Positions 17,918-27,099 of a DNA stretch of 64,000 nt are shown here, piece after piece. A program made the translations under genes and the position numbers. Below the pieces are notes generated by a model that saw only the letters and a program-made list of their open reading frames with translations, had not been told where the DNA came from and made no database searches. Positions within the stretch are counted from its first letter, which is position 1. The number at the start of each line of letters is the position of its first letter. The stretch is taken from positions 62,001 to 126,000 of the forward strand of contig NZ_JAAFZH010000002.1 of the NCBI RefSeq assembly GCF_010435915.1, read 5' to 3'. This DNA is from Spirosoma terrae (GTDB lineage: Bacteria > Bacteroidota > Bacteroidia > Cytophagales > Spirosomataceae).

Positions 17918-19711
17918 CTACAGCGCCTTCATGAACGCTACCAGAGCCTGCTTTTCGGTAGGTGTCAGATTGAGCTTGTCGGGCGGGAGCGTCTGATTCT
18001 CTAGTTTGATTCCCAGGCCGACACCTCCGCCTTTGTTATAAAACTCCACAACCTGATCCAGATTCTTGTAGACACCGTTATGCATGTAGGGGGCCGTTAG
18101 CGCTACTTTTCGAACCGTTGGCGTTTTGAAGGCTTTTTGGTGAATATTGATTTTTGTGGTTCGGTATCGCCCTTCATCGCTATCCAGTTGCCGCTCAGCC
18201 AACGTAGCAGGCGTGCCTAAGACTTCACTTTCGGTTTTGACATAAGCCGGTGGAATAGTGCCGTTAAACAGCGGGAAAAAATGGCAGGTCGCGCATTTTC
18301 CTTTCCCCATAAATACGTTAAATCCTGCTTTTTCCTGGGCCGTCAGCGTAACGGATTCGCCACGCAGATAACGATCCGGCCTGGCATTCAGACTGACCAG
18401 CGAACGAACGTAAGCGGTTAGCGCATTCTTCAGATTTAACTCCGTCAGGCCGTCAGCGTATGCATTCGTAAATTGACGCTGGTACGTCGAGTCACGTTTC
18501 AGGGTTTCCACCGCTTTGGCGATTGAGCCGCCCATTTCGTCTGAATTGTGAATAACATCAATGAGCTGATCTTCCAGCGAAAACGATCGGGAGTCCATAA
18601 ACTGAAACGACTGAAATGCTACGTTAAAAAGCGTCGGGGTATTTCGGCCAATTCGTTTTTTAGACCGTAGTGCCATTGGCGACGATTCGCCATCCGTAAA
18701 GGCCCGATCAGGCTGGTGGCAACTGGCACAGGTACGTTGCCCATTCTCGGAAAGAACCGGATTGAAAAATAGTATTTTGCCCAGTTCGATACGGCCCGGA
18801 GTCGATTGCGGAAGGCCATAGGGCTGGAAAAAGGCGGGGTCAAAAGCGTTGGTGTCGGATAGCGTTCTGGCTGACTGACGTAGCATACGCTTGTCGGTCG
18901 CCAGCGGATAGCCGAGTAATTGCTGCGCATCCAGTAGCATCCGGCTGATCGGATACGCATGCTGCCGGATAAATGTGAGTCGATCAAACTGATTAAAGCG
19001 TTTGCCGCGTAACGCCTGAATCGCCCGGGCTAACGATTGATGAAGATTTTGAGCCAGTGCGGCATCTTTGGCCGCAATGGGATAGACCTGAATCGTTCGG
19101 TCGAGACTTTCGAGCGCAGCTATGGCTTCTGGAAGGGAGTGCAGTGCAACCGGCGAATCGAAACCCGTAATGCTTAACGTAATCAACCGAAATAACTCCA
19201 GACGCATGGCATCGAATACCTGACCATCCGTCATTTCATTATAGCCAGCTACGCGCTGGAGCTGACTGATCGTCGATTTAATGCCCCGAACGTAGTTGAG
19301 CCGTGCAGTACGTTGGGAAACATCCAGCGGAAAGATCATCTCTTCAATCACCTGAAAACCAGTCGGCTCAAGAACGATGCCAACGCCATCGTCAACTTCT
19401 CCTTCTGGCAGGGCTGGGCCGTTCAGGGCTTTGGCCGAGCCAGAAAAATAAAACTCCGTCAGAAATTCGACCCGTTTGTAGGCTAGCCGGGAACGTCGAA
19501 AAGCAGCCTGAATAAGAGGGGCAGATTGTTGTTTTTGAATAGCGTTTTGTAACAACGTAACGGATGAGTCAAGTCGGGCCAGATCGGCCAGATAATTGGC
19601 TTTGATTAGCTGGCGTGGCGATTCACTGCTAAATGGATGGATGAAACTGGTCACGAGAATGAGCAAGCCGATCGGTAAGAAAAAAAAAGAGCAGTGCTTC
19701 AATGTGACCAT
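17918..19711 (-). CDS. Di-haem cytochrome c peroxidase (MauG/CcpA family) with extra N-terminal domain
   Basis: 597 residues from ATG 19711, chosen because it starts a clear signal peptide (MVTLKHCSFFFLP); 17 further codons are open upstream. Two c-type haem motifs are visible: CASCH (about residue 325) and CATCH (about residue 471), followed by AFTDG and PTVRKVALTAPYMHNG, all typical of bacterial di-haem peroxidases. Family members are often 330-400 residues. Here the first 280 residues form a separate, mostly helical domain resembling those placed before such peroxidases in other Bacteroidota. It probably reduces peroxides or oxidises a partner in the periplasm. The helical domain's role is unknown. 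Confidence 0.9.
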   Translation of the reverse strand: MVTLKHCSFFFLPIGLLILVTSFIHPFSSESPRQLIKANYLADLARLDSSVTLLQNAIQKQQSAPLIQAAFRRSRLAYKRVEFLTEFYFSGSAKALNGPALPEGEVDDGVGIVLEPTGFQVIEEMIFPLDVSQRTARLNYVRGIKSTISQLQRVAGYNEMTDGQVFDAMRLELFRLITLSITGFDSPVALHSLPEAIAALESLDRTIQVYPIAAKDAALAQNLHQSLARAIQALRGKRFNQFDRLTFIRQHAYPISRMLLDAQQLLGYPLATDKRMLRQSARTLSDTNAFDPAFFQPYGLPQSTPGRIELGKILFFNPVLSENGQRTCASCHQPDRAFTDGESSPMALRSKKRIGRNTPTLFNVAFQSFQFMDSRSFSLEDQLIDVIHNSDEMGGSIAKAVETLKRDSTYQRQFTNAYADGLTELNLKNALTAYVRSLVSLNARPDRYLRGESVTLTAQEKAGFNVFMGKGKCATCHFFPLFNGTIPPAYVKTESEVLGTPATLAERQLDSDEGRYRTTKINIHQKAFKTPTVRKVALTAPYMHNGVYKNLDQVVEFYNKGGGVGLGIKLENQTLPPDKLNLTPTEKQALVAFMKAL

Positions 19712-19896
19712 GAGCGATGTGGACCTATGCTGGTATTCAGACAAAATTAATCGAAATGACACAGTTAGCCAGATTGTTAATTTGTGAATAATGTATGTCG
19801 TTTGCCATCAGAGAGTTAAATAGTTAGCGATTGGTAATAGTACTTATGAAGTTATAAGTAGATTTGTTGTTGCCCGTTGATTGGGGTGCGATTCTT

Positions 19897-22800
19897 ATGG
19901 AGAAATATTTACGGTTCTTTTTGTTGATAAACTTAATGGTAGGTTTTGCTTTGGCTAATGGTCAAGCACAAGTTAATTCTACTGTAGAAAGGATAAATAC
20001 CAGTACTGGTCAGGCCAGAACGAACGAAGTCCTGGTTCGTGGCCCTTACCTACAAAAAGCAACACCAACCAGTATGACCTTCCGGTGGCGTACTGATCCA
20101 GCTTCGGTTGGCGTAGTTCGGTTTGGGGCATCGACCGATAAGCTAACGGGCATGGTTTCTGAGGCTGGTCCGGTAACTGATCATGAAGTGACCGTAACCG
20201 GTTTAAACCCCAATACCCAATATTTTTATTCTGTTGGTACGGCCGCTGGTACACTTCAGGGCGATGCGAACAACTATTTCATTACGTTCCCAGCCGAAGG
20301 AACCCCAAAAAAGACCCGCATCTGGTCGTTAGGTGATTTTGGTTACTATAATTCGGCCCGTCAGGCAAACGTAAAAAAGGCATTCAAAGACTACATGCGG
20401 AGCATTGGCGATCCTCATCTTGATCTGTGGCTCTGGCTGGGTGATAATGCATATAATGGCGGTCAGGATTCTGAATATCAGGCGCATGTGTTCAGTTCTG
20501 ATGTTGGTTACGGTGGTGATCGCTATATGAAACAAACACCTTTTTTCGCTACGCCAGGTAACCATGATTATGCTGGTAATGGTGATCTGCGAATGAATCT
20601 GAATATACCGTACTACGGAGTCGTATCTCACCCAACCAAGGCCGAAGCGGGGGGCGTTCCGTCGGGCACTGAATCGTATTACTCATTCAATTACGGTAAC
20701 ATTCACTTTGTTAGCCTCGATTCGGATCGGTACGAAGACGTTTCGGACCTGGCATCCAATACGCGATTTCTGGATTCGAGACCACAAATCAATTGGTTGA
20801 AACAGGATCTGGCTGCGGCTCAGGCAAATCCAAATATCAAATGGATCATTGCGTACTGGCATCATCCGCCTTATACGAAAGGAACACATGACTCAGATAC
20901 CGACAAACAGCTTCGCGATGTTCGGATGAATCTGTTGCCCGTTCTGGAACAATACAAAGTCGATCTGGTCATGTGCGGTCATAGCCACGTGTATGAACGC
21001 AGCCGGCTCATTAAAGGCCATTATGGTGATGCCCCAACCTTTGATCCGAACGTACATAACGTGGCGGAGGGAAGTAATGCCAGGAGCAATGGCCGCTTCG
21101 ATGGATCGCCCAATTCGTGCTATTATTTTAAGAGTCGGTCGTCGGCAACCAACGAGGGCACCATCTACGTAGTGAATGGAACGGGTGGGGCGCCCGGCTG
21201 GCATATTACGTCAGGCACGGCGCAGTGGCCCCATAACGCTATGGAGGTTTCCTACGACAACGCAAATCTGGGTGGGTCGATGTACATTGAAATCGAGGGT
21301 GGAAAGCTCACGTCGAAGATGATTGCGGGCGATGGCTCGATTCAGGACCAGTTTACGATTATTAAAGATGCTGATAGCTTTGCTGTTCCGGCTACCGACG
21401 GCACCACCCGGAGTGCTACGTGCGAATGTACGGATGGAGCCGATGGCCGAACGTACTACACCGATGGCGGACTGAACAAGCTGCTATCGATTAAGAAAAA
21501 CGGACAGGATATTGGGCGCGTTGGCGACGGTACGTTTGCTCTTCAGCTGAAGGGTAATGCGGGGGCTTCGTTAATTCCCAAAAATGGTCCGGCTGGTTAT
21601 GTCAATGCGCCCTCGGGATGGTACGCGGCCAATCGCTATTTTACCCTCAAGACCACAAAAGACGCTACGAGTCCGCTGGCTCTTTCGTTTTTTTATACGC
21701 AGGCCGATCTGGAGGCTATCAATAAGGGCATAGGGCAGTCGCTTACGCCACAGCAGCTAAAAGTTTTTACGATCGGCGATGGCGCTACGTCTTTCAATCC
21801 TGATCCGGCGACCGGACACATCGGCATTCCCAAAGCGTCATCGCCGGGAGGGGGTGGGGCTACCATTCTGAATTATGGTGCCGAAACACCGTCAGCTACC
21901 ACCTGGACCAACACAACGTTGAGTAATGGTACGTATCGGGCCGATTTTCTGGTAACTCGTACAGCCAGTGGCGGAATCGGTGGAGCAATGAATGGGGCTG
22001 ACCCGACCGTAATCCCGTTATCGGTGACGCTGACGGCTTCTCCCACGCAGAGCCCCGGCCAAACCAGCCTCCTGGCTACAGCCATCGGTACGGCTCCATT
22101 AAGTTATTCTTTTAGTGGTCCCGGCTCCATTACGTCAACCTCTAATACGGCTAACGTAACGAGTTTGACCGTGGCTGGCCCTCAATTGTTTAGCGTTGTG
22201 GTGGCGGATGCGGCCGGTCAGAAAGCTACGGCGACTGTATCGGTTACGGTAACGAGTTCGGCTACGGTGTGCGAGAATTTTTATGTCGGCCCCGGAGCTG
22301 GTTTCTCCACGACTACAGGCTGCGAGAACGTAGCGTTAGGACCGAATGCTGCGTATGTGAATACAACGGGAACTCAGTCAACATTTGTGGGCAGCTGGGC
22401 AGGGTTTTATAGCAATGGTCAGGGTAATACGTTCCTGGGCTACCGGACAGGTCAGGCCCTGACAACCGGAAGCTTTAATACGTTTCTGGGTTATCAGGCC
22501 GATGCGGAATCACCCGGTTTGCAAAATGCTACGGCAATAGGTACCAATGCGAAAGTAGGCATCAGTAATGCAATCGTTTTGGGTAACAATGCGAACGTAG
22601 GAATCGGTACCAATGCCCCCCGGACCAAGCTGGAAGTGAATACGGGAGCAAGCGGCCAGTCGGGGGTTCGATTAACGCAACTGACATCGGCTCTATCGAC
22701 AACGGCTACGGCGAGTAAATTTCTGACTGTTAACGAACAGGGCGATGTGTATCTGGCAAACTATGCCAGCGGAGCCCGTCAGTCGGCGGAGACTTCCGTA

Positions 22801-23217
22801 GAAGCCTTGTGGCAACGTAAAGGACAGTTTCTGCAAAGTGCCAAAGGAGAAGCCGTAATCATTGGCGAAGGCATCACAAAAACATCGGGCGATTATAATC
22901 TCTTTGTATCGAAAGGCATTCTGACCGAAAAGCTTAAAGTGTCGATCAAAAACACAGCCGACTGGAGCGATCATGTTTTTTCGAAAACGTATCAGCTGGC
23001 TCCCTTAGCCGACGTAGAACAATTTATTCGCAAGCATCAGCATTTGCCCGGCGTACCGTCGGCCAGCGAACTGACTAAAGAAGGGATGGACGTAGCAGCC
23101 ATGAATGCGAAACTGCTGGAAAAAATAGAGGAGCTAACGCTATACGTTATCGACCTGAAAAAAGAAGTTGAAACGCTTCGAAAAGCAGCGAAGCCTGCGC
23201 CTAAGAAGCGTAAATAA
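19897..23217 (+). CDS. Purple-acid-phosphatase-like metallophosphoesterase with YadA-like stalk and coiled-coil tail
   Basis: About 1106 residues from ATG 19897 (MEKYLRFF..., signal ending NGQAQ); an in-frame TTG 33 bases upstream is less likely. A fibronectin-like domain (VRGPYLQKATPTSMTFRW, about residues 40-125) precedes a metallophosphoesterase domain with its metal ligands in order: GDFG (about 145), GDNAY (181), GNHD (223), WHHPP (320) and GHSHVYER (360). A spacer, an Ig-like domain and then YadA-head-like repeats (NVALGPNA, NTFLGYRTG, AIGTNA, NVGIGT) occupy about residues 790-915. The end carries the Bacteroidota tail with LPGVPSA and a coiled coil from about 1068. No T9SS domain is apparent. 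The enzyme is probably displayed or multimerised on the surface. Confidence 0.85.
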   Translation: MEKYLRFFLLINLMVGFALANGQAQVNSTVERINTSTGQARTNEVLVRGPYLQKATPTSMTFRWRTDPASVGVVRFGASTDKLTGMVSEAGPVTDHEVTVTGLNPNTQYFYSVGTAAGTLQGDANNYFITFPAEGTPKKTRIWSLGDFGYYNSARQANVKKAFKDYMRSIGDPHLDLWLWLGDNAYNGGQDSEYQAHVFSSDVGYGGDRYMKQTPFFATPGNHDYAGNGDLRMNLNIPYYGVVSHPTKAEAGGVPSGTESYYSFNYGNIHFVSLDSDRYEDVSDLASNTRFLDSRPQINWLKQDLAAAQANPNIKWIIAYWHHPPYTKGTHDSDTDKQLRDVRMNLLPVLEQYKVDLVMCGHSHVYERSRLIKGHYGDAPTFDPNVHNVAEGSNARSNGRFDGSPNSCYYFKSRSSATNEGTIYVVNGTGGAPGWHITSGTAQWPHNAMEVSYDNANLGGSMYIEIEGGKLTSKMIAGDGSIQDQFTIIKDADSFAVPATDGTTRSATCECTDGADGRTYYTDGGLNKLLSIKKNGQDIGRVGDGTFALQLKGNAGASLIPKNGPAGYVNAPSGWYAANRYFTLKTTKDATSPLALSFFYTQADLEAINKGIGQSLTPQQLKVFTIGDGATSFNPDPATGHIGIPKASSPGGGGATILNYGAETPSATTWTNTTLSNGTYRADFLVTRTASGGIGGAMNGADPTVIPLSVTLTASPTQSPGQTSLLATAIGTAPLSYSFSGPGSITSTSNTANVTSLTVAGPQLFSVVVADAAGQKATATVSVTVTSSATVCENFYVGPGAGFSTTTGCENVALGPNAAYVNTTGTQSTFVGSWAGFYSNGQGNTFLGYRTGQALTTGSFNTFLGYQADAESPGLQNATAIGTNAKVGISNAIVLGNNANVGIGTNAPRTKLEVNTGASGQSGVRLTQLTSALSTTATASKFLTVNEQGDVYLANYASGARQSAETSVEALWQRKGQFLQSAKGEAVIIGEGITKTSGDYNLFVSKGILTEKLKVSIKNTADWSDHVFSKTYQLAPLADVEQFIRKHQHLPGVPSASELTKEGMDVAAMNAKLLEKIEELTLYVIDLKKEVETLRKAAKPAPKKRK

Positions 23218-23267
23218 CACGTAGCGGGACTGGCTAAATCGTACAAAAGCCGGGCCCGTACTACGTA

Positions 23268-23648
23268 TCAGCCGGGAATAAGTTCCTCGTATAGACCGCC
23301 AATACCCACATAGACGACGCGTTTGTTGACTCCCGTTAGTATGGCGCAGTAGAAGCGTACACCAGCCGTAGCCATGTCTTCCATAAACTGAGGGTAGTCG
23401 GTTTTTCCTTGCTGATTGTCCCGAATGGCTTTGATGGTCAGCTCCTGATCAAATGCCTCAGCGATAACTCTTGGCGAAATCGACTGGCTGTGAAGTTCGG
23501 TTTCTCCTTCAGCAAGCTGGTACAGGATAATGCTGGACGACACATCGACCGTATAGGACTGTACGCCCGCCTGAGCGAGTTTTTGGGCTAAATCGGGGTA
23601 ATTTTGGGCCGTGGCATAGGCTTGCTGAATCGTGGCGGCTACGTTCAT
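23268..23648 (-). CDS. DUF1398 family protein
   Basis: A 126-residue cytoplasmic protein resembling the DUF1398/YbcV family: QKLAQAGVQSYTVDV early, IKAIRDNQQGKTDYPQF in the middle, and AGVRFYCAIL followed by a YVG segment near the end. Its function is not known. The length is normal for the family. It is 52 bases downstream of the AraC-type regulator on the same strand, so they may share a message. Confidence 0.7.
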   Translation of the reverse strand: MNVAATIQQAYATAQNYPDLAQKLAQAGVQSYTVDVSSSIILYQLAEGETELHSQSISPRVIAEAFDQELTIKAIRDNQQGKTDYPQFMEDMATAGVRFYCAILTGVNKRVVYVGIGGLYEELIPG

Positions 23649-23700
23649 TTTTGTCGCTGTTTTGATTTATACTGACGCAAAAATGGATCAATTCGAAGTC

Positions 23701-24486
23701 CTATTCTTGTAAAAAATCGTTTTTGTGCTGATTGGCGAATTCGAGCGGAGTTGCACCTGTAAAGGCTTTGAATTCCTTGCTGAAATGAGCCTGATCGAAA
23801 TAGCCCGTGTCGAGTCCGGTTTCAACGAGTGAGTGGGAGGAACGTAGCAGATGGATGGCGTGCTGAAGGCGGACAATGGAGGAGAACTTTTTGGGAGATG
23901 CGCCCACAACCTGTCTAAATCGCTTTTCCAGTGGACTCTGGCTGATGCACAACCGATTGGTCAGTTCGTTGATACGTAGTGTGCCTTTCGTTTGGTGGAT
24001 ATGGAAGAGAGCCGTATCGACCAACCGATCGGGTGTACGTTGCTGCCATTGAGATAACAAAAAATCTTCGATCAATTCGATTTTGGCCCGATCCGCTAAC
24101 GTATCGGCCAGCCGCTCCTGAAGCCGGGATATAGCCGACGAGCGTATGAACGTATCGAGGGCGAGACTTTCCCGGAATAGCTCGTGAAGTGGCTCCCGAA
24201 AAAAAGTACTGGCCCCTGTTTCCGTAAAGACGACGAGAACCGAACCAATTCTATTGGAATTTCTGAAGATGCGGAACGTATCGGTGAGTCCGGTAATGCC
24301 TGCCGCCGATAGCGCAACCGACGTATCGTTTTGACGATAGGCTAACTGACCACTGTATTGAAACCCCATCACCAGCGACGTATCGGGCAGAATTTTATAA
24401 TCCTGTTCGTTAGCCGTTTCGGAGATAACGAAATGCTTTACGTAGGGCATTAGCTGAGGGCGTGGCAAATAAACCTGGAATGTCAT
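23701..24486 (-). CDS. AraC-family transcriptional regulator
   Basis: 261 residues. The N-terminal part (YLPRPQLMPYVKHFVIS) resembles the DUF6597-type sensory domain found in many Bacteroidota AraC regulators. The C-terminal third has the two helix-turn-helix motifs: LRINELTNRLCISQSPLEKRF and SLVETGLDTGYFDQAHFSKEFK, followed by FTGATPLEF. Its start overlaps the stop of the YdeI-like gene by 4 bases, so the two are translationally coupled in one operon. The effector and targets are unknown. Confidence 0.9.
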   Translation of the reverse strand: MTFQVYLPRPQLMPYVKHFVISETANEQDYKILPDTSLVMGFQYSGQLAYRQNDTSVALSAAGITGLTDTFRIFRNSNRIGSVLVVFTETGASTFFREPLHELFRESLALDTFIRSSAISRLQERLADTLADRAKIELIEDFLLSQWQQRTPDRLVDTALFHIHQTKGTLRINELTNRLCISQSPLEKRFRQVVGASPKKFSSIVRLQHAIHLLRSSHSLVETGLDTGYFDQAHFSKEFKAFTGATPLEFANQHKNDFLQE

Positions 24487-24989
24487 GCCGCTTTTTTTGC
24501 CTTTTTATCGGGCAATGTCTTTCTTCTCAACAACGAGTCGATTGTTTTGATGATTCGCTCAATTTTAACTTCGTCGCTGTAGGCCGAAAAAATCCAGTCA
24601 ATATGCGCTTTCTGCTCGGTCTTCGGGCTTTTAAGAAAAGCCTTGAGCGCAGCAGGCTCATCGTCCAGACAGAGCATAAGCTCCTGCTCAACCATCTGTC
24701 GGCTGTTTTGGGTGTAAAGCACTACGTTCACCCAGTCGCCCTCCTGTTTGCCAATCTTTTTCCGGATTTCGGCCTTTACGGGCAGAAAAAGTGTGCCGTC
24801 GCCCATAGGCATTAGGTTATAATCGGTCAGCTCAAAATCATCAATAGAACCAGTCACTTTCGACCAGCCGGGCGGCATTAATTTTTCGTTTGAGTTGGGC
24901 GGGATGGCTACGTACGTCCAGCCGCCTTTGCCACTAAACTTCTGAAGCAGACAGGCCTGGTTGACGAATGGTTTTTCTGGATCGTTCAT
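24483..24989 (-). CDS. DUF1905 / YdeI-OmpD-associated family protein
   Basis: 168 residues from ATG 24989 (MNDPEKPFVNQ), preferred over the 14-codon longer frame because the family starts here. An N-terminal DUF1905 barrel-like domain (FSGKGGWTYVAIP, about residues 15-100) is followed by a helical YdeI-type segment (LKAFLKSPKTEQKAHIDWI) and a lysine-rich tail. Members are annotated as bacteriocin-protection or OmpD-associated, but their biochemical role is not established. It forms an operon with the AraC regulator, overlapping it by 4 bases. Confidence 0.82.
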   Translation of the reverse strand: MNDPEKPFVNQACLLQKFSGKGGWTYVAIPPNSNEKLMPPGWSKVTGSIDDFELTDYNLMPMGDGTLFLPVKAEIRKKIGKQEGDWVNVVLYTQNSRQMVEQELMLCLDDEPAALKAFLKSPKTEQKAHIDWIFSAYSDEVKIERIIKTIDSLLRRKTLPDKKAKKAA

Positions 24990-25175
24990 GTTGTTTACGG
25001 ATAAAAATCTGATACTACGAAGATAAGGCAACCGTTTCGCCCACGCCAGTTCGAATAACCAAACGGTACGTTTCTTTCTGTTTTTCGTAATTGGTCAGTC
25101 GATTTTCGCACTTTGTCATCGACTAGGCGGGGCCTTTCCGAGACCTTTGTTCCATACTTTTTGATACCCAAAGTC

Positions 25176-26216
25176 ATGGCAACTCCCACAAATACAACCG
25201 TTCCAAACACACTCGTTTTAGGCGCCACTGGTAGCATTGGTTACGCCGTAACAGTCAATTTACTGGCTCGCCAACTTCCCGTTACGATTCTTGTTCGTAG
25301 CCGGGCCAAGGCAGAAGCTCTTTTCCCGAATCAGTCAACGCTGACAATCGTGGAAGGCGACGCACAGGACGTAACGCTGCTCAATCAACTGGCGGCTGAT
25401 AAAGACTTTATTTTCCACGGAATCAATTATCCGTACAACAAATGGTTCGGGAACATGGACGTAGTGACCCGGAAGATAATCAACGCAGCTGCTCAGCGCC
25501 GGTCGACCATTATTCTGCCGGGGAACGTCTATAATCTCGGTAATATGCACGAACCAATTCGGGAGGATAGTCGCCCCAATCCCTGCACGCGGAAGGGGCA
25601 GCTACGGGTGGAAATTGAAGCCATGCTGGAGGAGGCCGCTAACGCTGGCAACTGCCGGGTTATTAACGTTCGGCTGCCGGATTTCTGGGGGCCGAACGTA
25701 GTGAATGAAGGCGTAGCGCCCATTTTCGACAATGCGTTGGTCGGAAAAGCTATTCCCTGGGTTCTGAACGCCAATATTCCGCATCAGGCAGTTTTTACGA
25801 AAGATGCCGCCGAGATCACGGTCCGTCTGATGCTACGTTCGTGGCAAACGCGCACCGAATCCACTACGTATCAGGTCTGGAATTATGGTGGAACAACCGT
25901 GCCGTCGATGCGGGAATGGTTTCACCAAATTACGGCACTGACCGGCCAGCCGTTGAAGGTCCAGATCTACAGCCGATGGTTTATTTCGGTTATGGGGCTG
26001 TTTATGCCGGTATTACGGGAGCTGAAAGAAATGCTTTATCTCTACGAAAACACCGTTGTGCTCGATGACCGAAAAGTCTTGGCTTTGTTCCCTGATTTCC
26101 AGCCGACGCCCATGAGCCAGGCTTTAACAGAAACACTGACGTGGTTTGCTGAAACCCGGTTAAAACGACCATTTGTTCCGGTTTCTGGCAACGTTGCTAC
26201 CATGTCTTCTATTTAA
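25176..26216 (+). CDS. NAD(P)-dependent epimerase/reductase (extended or atypical SDR)
   Basis: 346 residues from ATG 25176 (MATPTNTTVP). A Rossmann NAD(P)-binding motif LGATGSIGYAV is near residue 15, followed by ILVRSRAKAEALF and the acidic EGDAQDV. The middle shows ILPGNVYNLG in place of the usual SSxxVYG, and the classical YxxxK is not obvious, which places it among atypical SDRs. It is divergent from the YdeI/AraC operon and 40 bases upstream of a DUF4260 gene. This arrangement suggests a small redox or stress unit, but the substrate is unknown. Confidence 0.82.
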   Translation: MATPTNTTVPNTLVLGATGSIGYAVTVNLLARQLPVTILVRSRAKAEALFPNQSTLTIVEGDAQDVTLLNQLAADKDFIFHGINYPYNKWFGNMDVVTRKIINAAAQRRSTIILPGNVYNLGNMHEPIREDSRPNPCTRKGQLRVEIEAMLEEAANAGNCRVINVRLPDFWGPNVVNEGVAPIFDNALVGKAIPWVLNANIPHQAVFTKDAAEITVRLMLRSWQTRTESTTYQVWNYGGTTVPSMREWFHQITALTGQPLKVQIYSRWFISVMGLFMPVLRELKEMLYLYENTVVLDDRKVLALFPDFQPTPMSQALTETLTWFAETRLKRPFVPVSGNVATMSSI

Positions 26217-26256
26217 TAAGATCCAGTTGAGCTCATTTTTCTAAACAATCAATCCA

Positions 26257-26601
26257 ATGAAAACGCTACTAAAATCCGAAGAATTAAGTCAGTTTGTGGG
26301 GGCTATTTTTTTGTTCTCTCGCTTGAATTTTGCCTGGTGGTGGTTCCCGGCTTTATTACTAGTACCCGATCTGAGTATGGTTGGTTATCTGATCAATCCA
26401 GCCGTTGGCGCGGTTATCTATAACTTTTTTCACCACAAAGGTCTGGGTGTTGCGGTTGGCTTGCTGGGCCTAGTGTTGGCCAATCAGACCTTAATGCTGG
26501 CAGGAGTTATTTTGTTTGCCCACTCATCAATGGACCGGATGTTCGGCTATGGCCTGAAATACTTCGACAGCTTTAAGCATACCAGCCTTGGATCGCTGTA
26601 A
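26257..26601 (+). CDS. DUF4260 family membrane protein
   Basis: A 114-residue protein with about three hydrophobic segments (around residues 12-45, 47-62 and 66-92) and the family-typical sequences FAWWWFPALLLVPDL and NFFHHKGLG, ending with SSMDRMFGYGLKY. The topology suggests an inner-membrane protein. Function of the family is unknown. It lies 40 bases after the SDR gene and is probably co-transcribed. Confidence 0.8.
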   Translation: MKTLLKSEELSQFVGAIFLFSRLNFAWWWFPALLLVPDLSMVGYLINPAVGAVIYNFFHHKGLGVAVGLLGLVLANQTLMLAGVILFAHSSMDRMFGYGLKYFDSFKHTSLGSL

Positions 26602-26813
26602 GGTTAGCGAACCTTCCTTCGTGCTTGTGTTGCGAAGGGACGTTGGCGTCAAGCGCGCTGAGCTAGCTTGGTTTCGGTTAGATGGAAAAACTATAGCAGT
26701 AACCTGTATTGATAAGTAGTCTGCAAACTAAACGTTCTTAGTTTAGGCATGATTTGAAAGCTACAATCAGCTGGTAATCTCTGGCTTTGCTGGAAAGGGA
26801 TACTGTTACGGAT

Positions 26814-27077
26814 ATGGACGAAAATCGAAAAATTCCACTACTTATTATTTGTTACACACTAGCGATTCTAATCGTAGTGTTTAACGATCAACTTTTGTCA
26901 TTTCTCTCCAACGCCATATCTCCAAGAGTAAACGAGCATAGGTTACTGGTTACCTGGCTTTTAGTGTGGTTCAGTTTCTTGCCACTGGTACTGATTCGCT
27001 ACATTACCAGGAAACTATGGTTCAGCTTTATTGCCTTCCCGATCTTTGAGTATATTTTTAATGTAAATGGCTGGTAA
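26814..27077 (+). CDS. Small hypothetical membrane protein
   Basis: 87 residues from ATG 26814; an upstream in-frame start would add 9 residues. Two to three hydrophobic segments are visible: IPLLIICYTLAILIVVF, LLVTWLLVWFSFLPLVLI and FSFIAFPIFEYIF, separated by polar loops. This is consistent with a small integral membrane protein. I do not recognise a family. It ends 23 bases before the stop of the minus-strand AraC gene. Confidence 0.5.
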   Translation: MDENRKIPLLIICYTLAILIVVFNDQLLSFLSNAISPRVNEHRLLVTWLLVWFSFLPLVLIRYITRKLWFSFIAFPIFEYIFNVNGW

Positions 27078-27099
27078 TGAACAAAACAGGTCGTCAGCG

